From assembly GCA_028455995.1 (NCBI GenBank), contig JABELC010000004.1:3656501-3720500 (forward strand): DNA of 64,000 bases, read 5' to 3'. How positions within the stretch are numbered: the stretch's first letter is position 1; the number at the start of each line of letters is the position of its first letter. A model generated the notes under the pieces. That model did no database searches, was not told the DNA's origin, and worked only from the letters and a program-made list of their open reading frames with translations. This stretch comes from Scleromitrula shiraiana (Eukaryota; Ascomycota; Leotiomycetes; Helotiales; Sclerotiniaceae). A program made the position numbers and the translations under genes. Below, in pieces: positions 1 to 11,955 of this stretch.

Positions 1-357
1 GTGGGTGTGGATTTGGGGTTTTTGGTTGGGGGACTGAGGGGGTTGGATTTAGATGGTGGGAGTGGTGGGAGTGGTGGGGATAAGGGGGGGAGGGATGAGA
101 GAGGGGGGGAGAGAGAGAGGGAGGGGAGGGTGGGGGTTAGGAGTTTGGGGTAGGGGATTCGATTGTATTGTATTGGATTGCATTGTATTGCATTGTATTG
201 CATTAGATTAGATGGTAGGATAACGGGATTAGATAGGATAGGACAGGAAGAATAAAATAGGAAAATCTCTTATAAATCATTCATCTCATTTCATATACAC
301 ATCTCATCTCATACATCCATACACATATCCATACACATCTCCAAGTCATTCCCAAAC

Positions 358-400
<43 letters not shown>

Positions 401-1116
401 TAAAATATAATAAAAAATATAACAAAAAAAAGATACGCCAACTTGAACCATTACGCGGAGCTCAATTTATACATATACATATATAAATAAACCAAAACTC
501 GAGCTTTCTCCAACTTACTTCTTCAACTTCCTTACTTATGAAAAGACAGAACTAATCTAATCTACCTAATTCTATTCTATTCTATTCTATTCTATTCTGT
601 TCTATTCTGTTCTGTCCAATCACACTGTACAGTACATAGTAGATAGTAGATAGTAGATAGTCGACGAGATATCAAATATCAAATATCAAATATCAAATAT
701 CGATCCCAATACCGTACCGTACGATGCGATACGATGCGATACGATGCGATGGTTATCGATTAATCGAATCGTCCGTTTATTTATTTATTTATTTATTTCC
801 CTGTCACGTTTACTAGTATGCTTTAGGCTTGCTGTTGATATCGATATGCATATCAATTTGGATTTGGATTTGGATTTGGATTTGCATTTGCATTTGGAGG
901 ACTCGCGGATATCATATCATATCATATCAAAAGTATAGGGGGAGAAGGAGGAGAGAGAGAGAGAGAGAGAGATTTTTTGTAAGTTATATGATATATTATT
1001 GTTTATTATTTTCGCATAGTCTCTTACTACAGTAGTTAGTAGTTAGTAGTTAGTAGTTAGTAGTTAGTAAGTAATCGTATGGATGGATGTTAAATGGCGT
1101 TGATTTATTTATCTTT

Positions 1117-1164
1117 GAGTGAGTGAGTGAGTGAGTGAGTGAGTGAGTGAGTGAGTGAGTGAGT
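1117..1164. repeat. (GAGT)12 microsatellite
   Basis: Twelve uninterrupted copies of a 4-base unit. It lies in a cluster of other simple arrays (TAGTTAG just before, GATT and GTAT just after). Confidence 0.9.
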
Positions 1165-1258
1165 TGATTATGCTATATGATTGATTGATTGATTGAATTG
1201 AATATCATGTAGAAATGCGAAATGAAGCATGGTTGAAATGAATGTGTATGTATGTATG

Positions 1259-1291
<33 letters not shown>

Positions 1292-2671
1292 GCACTTCCT
1301 TTTCGCGATAGGAAAGGGAATGAGAATGGAATGGGAATGAAAATTAAGGATGAAAATGATGGATGAAAATGATGGATGACTGACTGACGTAAATATAAGC
1401 AAACTGAAACTATTTGATTGCAACCAACATTCGTTTCATTTCAATCGTTTGTACTGCACTGTGCTGTGCTGTGCTGTGCTGTGCTGTGCTGGATATTTGT
1501 CAGCTTCATCCTTATGATCATGATCATGATCATGATCGGGTGGAATAGGGATGATGGGGTTGGTAACGTCGATGTATATGGTATATGTGAGTGGATGATG
1601 GAATTGATGAGATGTAATGTAATGTAATTCTATCTTACCGTGTAAATGATGGATATTTTGTGATATCATGGAAATAATGTAATGTAATGTTGAGACAGGG
1701 AGTAAATGATGTACATATGTATATGTATATGTATATGTATGTATACATGCAGTGAGTTATTCTCACCGTTCCTAATTCCTTGAACGCCACAAACCTCAAC
1801 ATTAACTGTAACCTTCTTACGACAATTGGTAAGTTTAATGTATACAGTACTGTACCTGGATTATCATATTACGTAGGTCCGTAGAGTATCGACTAAAGGG
1901 TGAGGTTGAGTTTCAGGAAGTATCTGTCACAAGGGAAGCTTACATACATACATACATCTGATACAAGTAGAAAGTACTCGAGTACAATATCAATATGAGA
2001 AAAATACTTTGATACTTGACTCAAATTAAAGTCTGTGCCACTTTTGACATGACGAACGATTGATTTGTTACGATTAATAAATAAGTAGAGGAGGGGATGG
2101 GTAAGGTACCTGGTTATCTTTCTGGAAGCGCCATGGAAAGAAATTCGAAGGAGGAAGATTGGGCTGCGGTGTGATTGTCGTTACCGATGGTAAGGGTGCT
2201 TTTGTATTTCAGTGGTGAGGATTGTTCAAACCTACAATACATACATACATACATACATACATACATACATGGGAGTCTAACATGATTACATCTAGAACCA
2301 TCTAAGTAATCTCGACTCAAAAAACTCATATCTAATAAAGACATTTCGAATTCTTTTAATTCATCTATCAAATAAGAAAAGGGGATAAAGATTTAACAGA
2401 AATTGAAATTAGAATAGAACAGAAAAAATATCGGAGAAGAACGGATAGAAATAAATGTATAATATCCATGTATAAGCTGGAGTTATGGAAATGGAACTTA
2501 AAAAGGAAACTGGAGTTATGGAATGGATTTTTAACTAGTAATAAGGAATTGGAATTATGGAATGAATTTTTTAATAAGGGCTGCAGGGTGAACCGTGAAT
2601 AAATAAGGAAGGCTAGAATTTCAAATTCTATTTGGGGATTTTCATCAGGCGACCTTTAAGGCCCGAAACTA

Positions 2672-2792
<121 letters not shown>

Positions 2793-3563
2793 GGATGAAA
2801 ATACTTTGGGTGAACTTCTGCTTCTATTGACTGTAGACTGTAGACTGTAGACTGCAGACTCTATTCTATAATCACTCGAAACGAAATATTATGTCAAATA
2901 TAATCATTCATCGTTATATAGGATGGATTTGTTTCTAATTCAATCTAATTACGAGAATTAGTATTACATCTATCAATTTTATCATTGTTCCATCCCATCC
3001 CATCCCATCCCATACCATTCCTATGGCTGGTAACATGATATCTAGAATCCGGATATCCGTAACATCACCTTTCTAATTTGTCTAGACTTCATATCCGTAA
3101 GCATGAGCAGTTAGGACCCTAGGAGTTAGGACCCTTAGATTTTGTATCCGAAAATTCCCATCCGGTAATAATGATGATTCACAACCCGCAGCCCAATTAG
3201 CGGGTACAATATCACAAATTATATTTATATCATTCTCTTACTAGTCAATTCAACCCTGCAACAGCTGCAACCTTACAAATCCACTTTCTTGTCATTTCTT
3301 CTAAGTGCGATGGGGGAATTTGACATCCATCTGCAAGTATGTCCGATATTTATCGGATGGATATACTGTAAAATTATTGAAACCTCAACGAAACTGACAG
3401 GCATGATGTTACAAATTCCCCCCATCCTCTTCCTATCATGGAATTCCATCAAGGGATGTTCCCACATAAAAAGTAGCTCAAACCATCATCTCATATCATG
3501 TTGACAATTCCCAAAACTTTCTCATTCTATCTTTCTAATAACCTTACCCTTTCCCATTCCCCA

Positions 3564-5765
3564 ATGGCATCTTCATATAATTACAGTACTTCCAGTTCAG
3601 AAGTTGGAACTCCAAATACTCCTCGTTCATCCTCTCCTAGATCTACTTCTCCAAATTCTATCGGAAGTCGTTCTTCATCTACTACTATTAGTAATAGAAT
3701 ATCTATTTCTACAAGTCGAAGAAATACAACCATGAATCCTTTAAATGGTGTAGATATGGTTGCTATTGAAACTGCCATGAAACAATCATCTCTTGATAGC
3801 TTAAGAGGTTATAATCAGGATAATTATTCAACTGTCGAACAATACTCTACCACCGAATATGTCCCCAAATCCGCCGCTGGTGGATATCAGGTTCTTCGTG
3901 AACCTGCATGGAATAAAGGTAAAAATTATCATAATTTCTCCATCAAGAAAATTATACTAATTATATTCCAAGGTACTTCCTTTACTCCCGCAGAAAGAAT
4001 TACAAAAAACCTTACCGGACTTATCCCTCATGTCCTAGAGACCCTCGAAACCCAATGTATTCGAGCCATGAAAATGATCAACAGTCGCTCCACTCCCCTC
4101 GACAAATATCTCTACCTATCCACCATCAAAGATAAAAACACAGATCTCTTCTACCGCCTTTTAATCGATAATATTGCCACACTTATGCCACTTGTGTACA
4201 CACCCACTATTGGAGATGTGTGTCTTCAATATTCAACTTTATATACCAGGCCGGAAGCTTTATATATTTCGATCAAGCAAAGAAAATCTATGACCACCAT
4301 TTTGAGAAATTGGCCATATCCTGATCCTTCCATTTGTGTCGTTACAGATGGATCACGTATTCTGGGTTTAGGAGATCTTGGCGTAAATGGAGTTGGAATT
4401 TCGGTTAGTTTCCCCGGATTCAGATGAGATCAGATCAGATGAATGTTTCATCTTTACCTAGATATCCCGACTAACAAAACTACCCCTCCAGATCGGCAAA
4501 TTAGCCTTATACACCGGAGCAGCTGGTATCCATCCCGAGAAAACTCTCCCCATCGTTCTCGACTGTGGTACCGCAAATGAAACCAACCTTCGCGATCCCC
4601 TCTATCTCGGTCTTCGTCAAAAACGACCATCACCACAAGTCGAACAAGAATTCATGGATGAATTCATGGCTGCTGTAAAGGAAGTATACCCTCAAATGCT
4701 CGTTCAATTCGAAGATTTCGAATCAGAGAAAGCTTTCAAATACTTGGATAGATATAAGGAGGAAAAATGCTTCAATGATGATATCCAAGGAACCGGAGCT
4801 GTTGTTCTTGCCGGGTAAGTTCCGGATAAATCCATGTCCACCTCCACCCCATCCTCCCCCACATTCCGCTAACAAAAATACAAAGATACATTGGAGCCGT
4901 CAACCTCTCCGGCGTTCCCATCGAAGACCAAAGATTAGTATTCATGGGCGCCGGTTCCGCCGGTGTCGGTGTCGCAAAACAAGTCATGGAATACTACACC
5001 CGACGCGGTCTCTCCGAATCCCAAGCCCGCGATAAATTTTGGCTCGTCGATACAAAGGGACTTGTGACATCTGATCGAGGCGACAAATTAGCCGAGCACA
5101 AGAAAATATTCGCCAGAACTGATAACAATGGTCATCAATTTTCTACCTTGGAAGAAGTTATTGAATATGTTAAACCCACCGCTTTGATTGGCTTAACCGC
5201 TACTTTTGGATGTTTCACCGAAAGCGTCGTTCGCGCATTAAAAGTTTCCGTCGACGCGGGCGGATTGGGACGAAGACCCATCTTATTCCCTCTCAGCAAC
5301 CCTCTCACCAAGGCAGAATGTACATTCGAGCAAGCCATCACGTGGACCGAAGGAACCGTCATCTTCGCCTCTGGATCCCCCTTCTCCCCCGTGACACTCA
5401 AAAACGCAGACGCGACCACGACGACCTATTTCCCCAACCAGGGAAACAACGTCTATGTCTTCCCGGGTCTCGGGCTCGGTGCTATCTTGGCGAAGGCGAC
5501 GAAGGTTACGGATGGCATGGTTTATACGGCCGCGGAGGCTTTGAGTACATGTCTCAATAGTGAGGAGATTAACATGGGGTTGATCTACCCCAGGATCGAG
5601 AGGGTGCGGGACGCAAGTAAGGTTGTGGCGAGGGAGGTGATGAAGAGTGCTAGACGCGAGGGGGTCAGCGGGTTGAGCGATGCCGAGTGGAGTGTTTGGG
5701 AGGAGTGGGGGGATGTCTCGTTGGAGAATTATATCCAGGGATTAGTGTATGATCCTAGGTGGTAG
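3564..5765 (+). CDS. Malic enzyme, NAD(P)-dependent
   Basis: Oxidative decarboxylation of L-malate to pyruvate and CO2 with reduction of NAD(P)+. Predicted exons are 3564-3918, 3973-4403, 4492-4814 and 4886-5765, giving 662 residues; all splice phases agree. Family motifs seen in order are VYTPTIGDVC, VTDGSRILGLGDLG (dinucleotide site), HPEKTLPIVLDCGT, NDDIQGTGAVVLAG (substrate/metal region) and the second Rossmann motif FMGAGSAGVGVAK. The N-terminus is Ser/Arg-rich and disordered for about 70 residues before the core. An in-frame ATG at 3498 would add 22 residues, so the start is uncertain; neither version has a compelling mitochondrial presequence. Cofactor preference (NAD or NADP) cannot be set from motifs alone. 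The gene runs convergently into the nucleoside hydrolase gene. Confidence 0.93.
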
Positions 5766-6606
5766 ATTTAAATTGTAGGGGAGTTTGTGGGTCGTAGTGT
5801 GGTGTTTGCTGCGGTTGCATGATTCTGCTTTCTTGCTTTCTTGCTTTCGTGCGGGCTTGCTTTTCGGTTATTTTAACTGGTGTTGAGTTGGTGGGTGGAT
5901 GGGTGTTATAAAAGGATATGATGATTTTTATGCTATATTCATCATGCTTTTTACTTTACGTTTCCAGTTGTTTTACTGATGGGATGGATAGAATGTTGGA
6001 TCATAAATACTAAGAGGAGGATAATCAAAATTAAAGGGTTTCCTATCAATTTAATTGAGAATCAATTTTGCGAATGTGTGTGTGTGTGTAGTATATAAAC
6101 TCCATCATACCGATTCTTGAAAAAGTTCATTTTTTATTTCTCGTGCTGTCTTCTCTCTTGTAATCATGAATTAAGGGATGTTTTTTGCACATCTGGCTCG
6201 GACCCATCTATCCATACCTATCGTCTTTCTCCGATCACCTTCTCCGTTCTATGAATATTGTATAGTTTATGAATCCCCAGAAGAAAAATATAGCGTAAAC
6301 AGTCCTCACTAGGAGAAGAATGCCTATTTTGTGTGGTTGAGTATCCCGCAATTTTTAAAAAGTATTAAATAATGCAACAAGATATCAAAGTATCAACAAT
6401 CGTCTAATTCCAAATTTAACATTATAATTTTCCAATTCTTCAAATAAGAACACCCCCTGCGATTGATCAACTTTCAAATAGTTAACTGGTTCGTGCAAAC
6501 CCTCGCTTGGATGTTATTCAGTGTAAATAGATACAAATGTATATTTGAACAATGCAGTAGCTCATGGATGACAACCCCCCCGTATGATATTTACATGAAC
6601 ATAACT
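5766..6606. other. Intergenic, convergent 3' regions
   Basis: About 840 bp between the stop codons of two converging genes. It is AT-rich with a short GT run near 6077-6090. No coding signal is seen; it should hold both 3' UTRs and polyadenylation sites. Confidence 0.6.
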
Positions 6607-7985
6607 TTACTCCAAGTAATATCTATTGCCAATTTTACAACACGTCTTAGGATGTTGCACAGCTCGTTTTATCATGGAATGCAACGCATCTGCGTCAATG
6701 CTATTGACATAAGTGACATTTCTCAGCCCTGGTGGCATGAGTGCCGATTGATATGCATGAATATTTCCATACGATGGCGACGCATACGCAACATCAACAT
6801 CAACGTAGACTTTGAAGAAATTAGTGTTATAGATTCATATTTTTAGACCATGCAGAAAACTCACAAGTTGTAGAGTTGGTGATAATTGATGAATTTACCA
6901 TAATAGCAGCTGCAATCTCATCCCAGAATGGTAGCGTGGATCCGTAATATTCATGAACCAATTCCGAATAGGGATTCTTGACTTCGTAAATTTCGTCCAG
7001 GAATTCTTGGCTACTTATAACTTGATTGGCGACATTCCCCGCAAAAACAATTCGAGGGAAGTTTGCGGTGAATGCAATTTTTGCTGCCTCCGGATCAATC
7101 ATGAGATTGAAATCAGAGTTGATGTTGGCTTGATTGACAGAACCCGTGACTTCCAAGAGGTTTACATCGATATAGCCCCCCATAACGATAAGTTCCTTAG
7201 CGAGACTTGCAAATTGATCATCGCTTCTAACTGCTAGAGCTATGTTTGTCATCGAGCCACCGGCATCTAACGTTCAGGGAATCAGTATATCTCTTTTTGA
7301 AGGTTCACTGGTTCTTTTGCTCGAGTAGGGGATAGATCCTTTTCACTTACAAATTGATACCTGGCCAGGATATTTATGGACCATTTCTATCATAAAACTT
7401 ACAGCACTCTGGCCGTTCTTCAGGTTTCTAAGTAGAGAATCAGAGGGAAAGCCTTCGATAAAAGCTGGTTTCACCACTCTGAATGGATCATCTCCCGAAG
7501 AGGGATCAGAACCTGAAGCTTCAGCCGCAGCGTTATAAGGCGCAAAAGCACCTTCCCAAGGTAACTTGCCATGAACCGTCTCCCATGCTTGGAGTCTCGC
7601 GGGCGTATTAATGAGAGGAAAAGTCGATCCCGGAATCACAGGTATGCAGTTTGTGAGATTTCCGAGAGCAAGCGTGGCGAGCGCATGCAAAGCAACTTGA
7701 TGTTGCCATGTATTTCCGGTGCCTATTAAACCGTATTCCCTGTTAGAATAATCCCCATCAAGATCAATTAACATCACGTGATATATGAGACTAACATGAT
7801 GTCAAACCTAACACCTCCCAATCTGCATCCATTGCAATGAGATATGGAATAAAACCTGTCGAAATCCAATCATTATCCATGATGACGTATTTCTTCTTGC
7901 CAACTTGTGTTGAATTTGAAGCACATGATCCAGATGCAACATAAAGAAAGACTAAAAACCATTGTGCAAGATAGGAATGATACAT
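6607..7985 (-). CDS. Secreted inosine/uridine-preferring nucleoside hydrolase
   Basis: Hydrolyses the N-glycosidic bond of nucleosides, probably for extracellular salvage. Predicted exons, in transcript order, are 7985-7796, 7722-7351, 7266-6865 and 6809-6607, giving 388 residues with consistent phases. A hydrophobic N-terminal segment of about 21 residues ending near GSCAS looks like a signal peptide. The calcium-binding Asp motif at the N-terminus appears as VIMDNDW, the form seen in secreted fungal members, in place of DTDPGxDD. Further family blocks are GLTSCTGNTWQHQ, VSIYAGGSMTNIAL and PFWDEIAAA. The last exon (VDVDVAY...) was recovered from splice signals after a stop in the preceding frame. 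Family assignment is firm; preferred substrate is not known. Confidence 0.88.
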
Positions 7986-9632
7986 TTCGAGAGTTTAACA
8001 TTAGGTAGTAGAGAAGAATCCAAATTGAAGGGTACGATTGAATGTTCATATAGTTATATTTCTACTGGCGAGTGCCATCATGAAGGAGTTCAGCTCCAGT
8101 GAAATTATTTGTTCGAACACGAGATAGTGAATACATGACATACATGTGGTAACGATTCTCGTTTCCTGGTTGCATACAACGTGATAGTTCGAAAATTGAT
8201 CATCCCGGGTTGACTAAACCGAGATAACACCAGATGATTGCAAAAAATGTAATGATTCCCAATATTGTTGAAATGTTGGGAGAGCTCTCATTTACTGTTA
8301 TCCATTGATAAAGCCTCATAGGGAAAGTATGTAGTGCAAGCTAGATAATGTGGTATAGATGGGCTTAATTTAGGGTATGAATTTCAGTTGGTACTACCAA
8401 GGAATGAGACATTGATTTTTCTGAATTTGTGAGAAGAAAACCTAAATTGTACACACTTGGACAAGAAGTAACGCGAATGATTGATACAACACGAAAATAT
8501 TTATCTTGGGGCGAAGGAGTGATTTAGACATTTTGAACATCCATTGATCTCCAATCTTCTTGAGGCACACACGACCTTCCGATTTCGCTTAAAACCTGCT
8601 ATGAATTGATACTGAGATAGAATGAATGACTGGTTCATTAAAATATTTTGGATTGGTTACTGTTCAGTGCACATTGAACTGGAGCCGATAAACAGATTGT
8701 GTAATGAGGTTCGAACTGAATAATCAATGAGATCGATCTCGCTCGCTGCCTGGAAAACATTTTAGCATCTAATTTCTTTTTATATGGAAACTTGATTCAA
8801 TATTGTGATTCACTCAATATATCATGACAGTTTGAACATTGAAATAGATTCAATATTAGAAAATAGATCGAACGTTGTGACTTATTAGCCAATGCTCGAA
8901 AATAGATCGAGAATCCAATACATTCGATGTCAAGCATAGTAGTATGCTAATATCTACGAATACCACAAATAAAATTTCGAGCCAGACCTTTGAAGCGACA
9001 CTGTGCCTCATCTGAACATATGGTCTAGACTAATTTTATATTTGCCAAGGACAACAGATTTACAACTATTGCTTTGGGGGCTGAAAATGCGGGGAGATGC
9101 ATTGCATATCTACTTAGGTACACTCGTGTCTTAGCATCCTATCTTTGCATAGAAATTCTATTACAATCGTGTAACTCAAAGTTTTTATCTCATCACCACT
9201 TATGAGCTATGCAGTATAAAACAGTATAGAATCTTGGATAGAGATATTGTATTGATAATGCTCTAGTAGATACCTAGATAAAAATATATGTGGATAATGT
9301 TGAGGGTGGTGAAACTTTGACCTCCTTAAGAAGAACCAAGAGCCGCCAGCAGTCAAAAATTTGATTGTTCGATGTCGAATTGGATACTATGATATTCTAA
9401 CTCTTCAGTTGAAAGATAATCAGTCAATTATGGCAGTGAAATCCCCCTTTACTCTCTTTCCCCACCCATCTACCAATGAACAACGTTCATATCCATCCTA
9501 GCTTATTTCTCCTTTTCATACTGACCATATCGTTTAGGAATAGAAGGAGAGTAGGGTGGTGAAGAAGGTTACGGGTGCTCAAATTAGCACAAGTTTGGGA
9601 TGGTATCTAACGCCCGCTATCAACTATTTTGT
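7986..9632. other. Intergenic region, 1.65 kb, no gene seen
   Basis: Lies upstream of the nucleoside hydrolase and downstream of the M48-like gene, both on the minus strand. AT-rich; a short word GAAAATAGATCGA recurs near 8860 and 8900. No frame with family similarity or coherent splice structure was found. It presumably includes the nucleoside hydrolase promoter. Confidence 0.55.
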
Positions 9633-10993
9633 CTATAGCTCCCTTGAATCAGTGTTTTCTGGGGAATCTGTCGGCAGTGGTTGTTCTTCATTCTGTTGAG
9701 GTAGAATTCCATTATCTTTGATGTATTTTTTGATTGTAGCGATATGTCTTTTATTTTCTTTGATATCCTGGAGAAATCAATGTTAACATAATGTGTCGAA
9801 GGATTTTTTCCTGATAAATATATCTTACCTCTCTTTTTAAGTTCCTGCTAGCTTGAATCTTCTATTTCATATAAGTAAGTGGCCAGTCTTTCCTCTGTGC
9901 TGTAATACTATACCTTTTTACCAAATGTTTCGAGCGTTTTAGCATCCCCAAGAACCACTTCTATTATGTGTTGATCATGTGCTGTTTTTCGCTCCCAATA
10001 TTTTGTCGCTTTGGTAATATCGTATCCTGCCGAGTTCATCATCTTTAAACTGTATCTATCTGCTTCTTCTTCAGCCATTCTCACCCAACGTGTCTGACCC
10101 CAAAAATAAAAGGTTCCGATGGATAGTAAATATACTGCAGCTGGCAATCTCATTTGTTTAGATGCAATTGCGAGAAGAACCAGAACTGAAGCTGGCAGTA
10201 GACTACTGTTAAAGAAATGTCTCATAGACAATATCTCGCCTCTGTGGTTCAGAAGGGAGTGTGCCTGTGAATGACTGACTACGGTGGCAAGTGTTACATG
10301 GTCTTCGCATAGGGCTTGCGTGGCAGATGAAATAAATGTCCTAGCAGGCCATTTACAATGATCGCCAACGAGCACTGTATTGGTCCCTTGTATTAGTACC
10401 GTTGAAATGTACAACCAAGTAATGAAAAAGGAGCTCTTACAAGGTGAATACACCAGAGAAATGGACCAGGATGGTGATGGGATCCCACTAGTTGCTTTCT
10501 CGACTGCCTCTTGGGTCTCCTTGACTGAAAATAACTTCTTAACTACCGGAGCTAACATCTGTTCTTCCTCGTTGATTACTTGATTAGATGACTCAAAAAA
10601 GGTCTTCGTATCATGTACACCAAGTATTACTCCGGCGCGGCTTTCGCTCTTTTCTTGCATTCTGGCTATATCCATATGTGTATAAAACATGATACGTCGT
10701 CTATTCGAAAAAGGAGCTTTCTCAACATGCCAAAGTCCCCAACCCGACCACCCCACTATACCGACCGCGCAGGTATATGCGGACCATCGCACCCATCGAG
10801 ACTGTTGAGACCACGGGATATTGCTGTGGGAGTATGCTGTTTGAAAAATAGTCTGCGGGAAAACAAAACGCGCTGTTGTATACTGCCCCTGATGATAGGG
10901 TCGTGAAAATTCTCGACGCACATTAATTGACACACGCTGGCGTGTTGTAGATCGCGAAATTCGTAAGCATTGTGATAGGATGGCTTTATTCAT
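9633..10993 (-). CDS. OMA1-like M48 family protein with degenerate zinc site (probable pseudoprotease)
   Basis: OMA1 proteins are inner-membrane mitochondrial metallopeptidases. Predicted exons are 10993-10441, 10386-9914, 9861-9829 and 9767-9633, giving 397 residues. The start at 10993 opens an Arg-rich, Ser/Thr-rich leader with no acidic residue for about 25 residues, like a mitochondrial presequence; an in-frame ATG at 11194 would add 67 residues. A membrane segment follows near residues 70-88. The M48 zinc motif HEXXH reads HSQAH (about residues 223-227), so the catalytic Glu is Ser, while the downstream E..EAD motif with the third metal ligand is kept (near residue 290), followed by AGYDITKATKYWE. 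A hydrophobic hairpin lies between. The first intron is 54 nt and in frame, so it does not interrupt the open frame. The two last exons were inferred from splice signals and frame. Function is not known. Confidence 0.72.
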
Positions 10994-11955
10994 ACTGTGC
11001 AACAATTGCGCAACTCGCAAAGATAATTGATCAATAAACACGTTGGGAAATGCACCGAGAAGTTTTAACTCATGGAAATCGTGGTGTTTACCTTCAGCAA
11101 GTTGAGTGCCTTTGTGGCGTGTTTGTGGAACTATACCGGATATAGAGTTACAGCCTGTGGGAAAATACCTATGTAGCATTGCAACCATGAACAATATGGC
11201 AGCGATCGATGTGGGTGGTCAAATGAGTAGCCTTGATTAATGGTGAAGGTTTCTTTATATATCAAGTTACTTCGTCTCTGGATGTCCACTCGAAATATAG
11301 AGGTCGAAACATTTATATGTTAATTCGATCTTGAATATCTACACATAAGAGTGATACTCAAACCTTTATCGGTTGATTTCCTTTTCCTTTTACATGTTTG
11401 TTTAGATGTCAAACATTAATGTCAGCATATATAGCGGTTGTATATCAACCACAAACGATAAATATACGTAACCTCGTCAACTCAGGCCGTCGTATCAACG
11501 TCATCATGTAAGGTTACTGCCGCCCTTAATTTTAGGTGCAACTTAAGCTCAGTCCACTGGTCCACTTTGTGAATTTTTATGTAGAACCCGAACCCTGTGG
11601 GAATTTCTCACTGCCCTCCCCCACATTACGAGATGCTAACGACAAACCAAGACCAAGGATAGCATAACTTCCTAATTACCAAAATAGGTAGTTCATACGT
11701 ACCGGTACGATAATTCTAATCATCATAACCGATCTTCTGATTGCCATAGCCCATTGTATAACACGTAAATACTTTTACTAAGTAAACTCGAACATTAGCA
11801 TAGCAATTCGTAGCAGCTCGTAGCTGAGAATCATGGATTTAGTGTATTTATTCACGATTTGAAGTATATATATCCGGACAAATCTCAAGTTCTAATCTTC
11901 AATCTTCACTTTATATGAGTTTACCATCACTCCTACCATACTCTCTCCTCATAAA
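10994..11955. promoter_or_regulatory. Shared divergent promoter region
   Basis: About 960 bp separate the start codons of the minus-strand M48-like gene and the plus-strand ferritin-like gene. It contains a 12-bp perfect palindrome, CGTACCGGTACG, at 11698-11709, and an AT-rich TATATATCC stretch about 90 bp before the ferritin-like start. The distal part overlaps the possible longer M48-like start at 11194. Confidence 0.45.

Noticed and set aside
6463..6846. 127-residue plus-strand open frame
   Set aside because: Antisense to the last exon and last intron of the nucleoside hydrolase gene.
8702..8735. GGTTCGAACT resembling a tRNA B box
   Set aside because: No A box at the right spacing and no acceptor stem; no tRNA can be folded here by eye.
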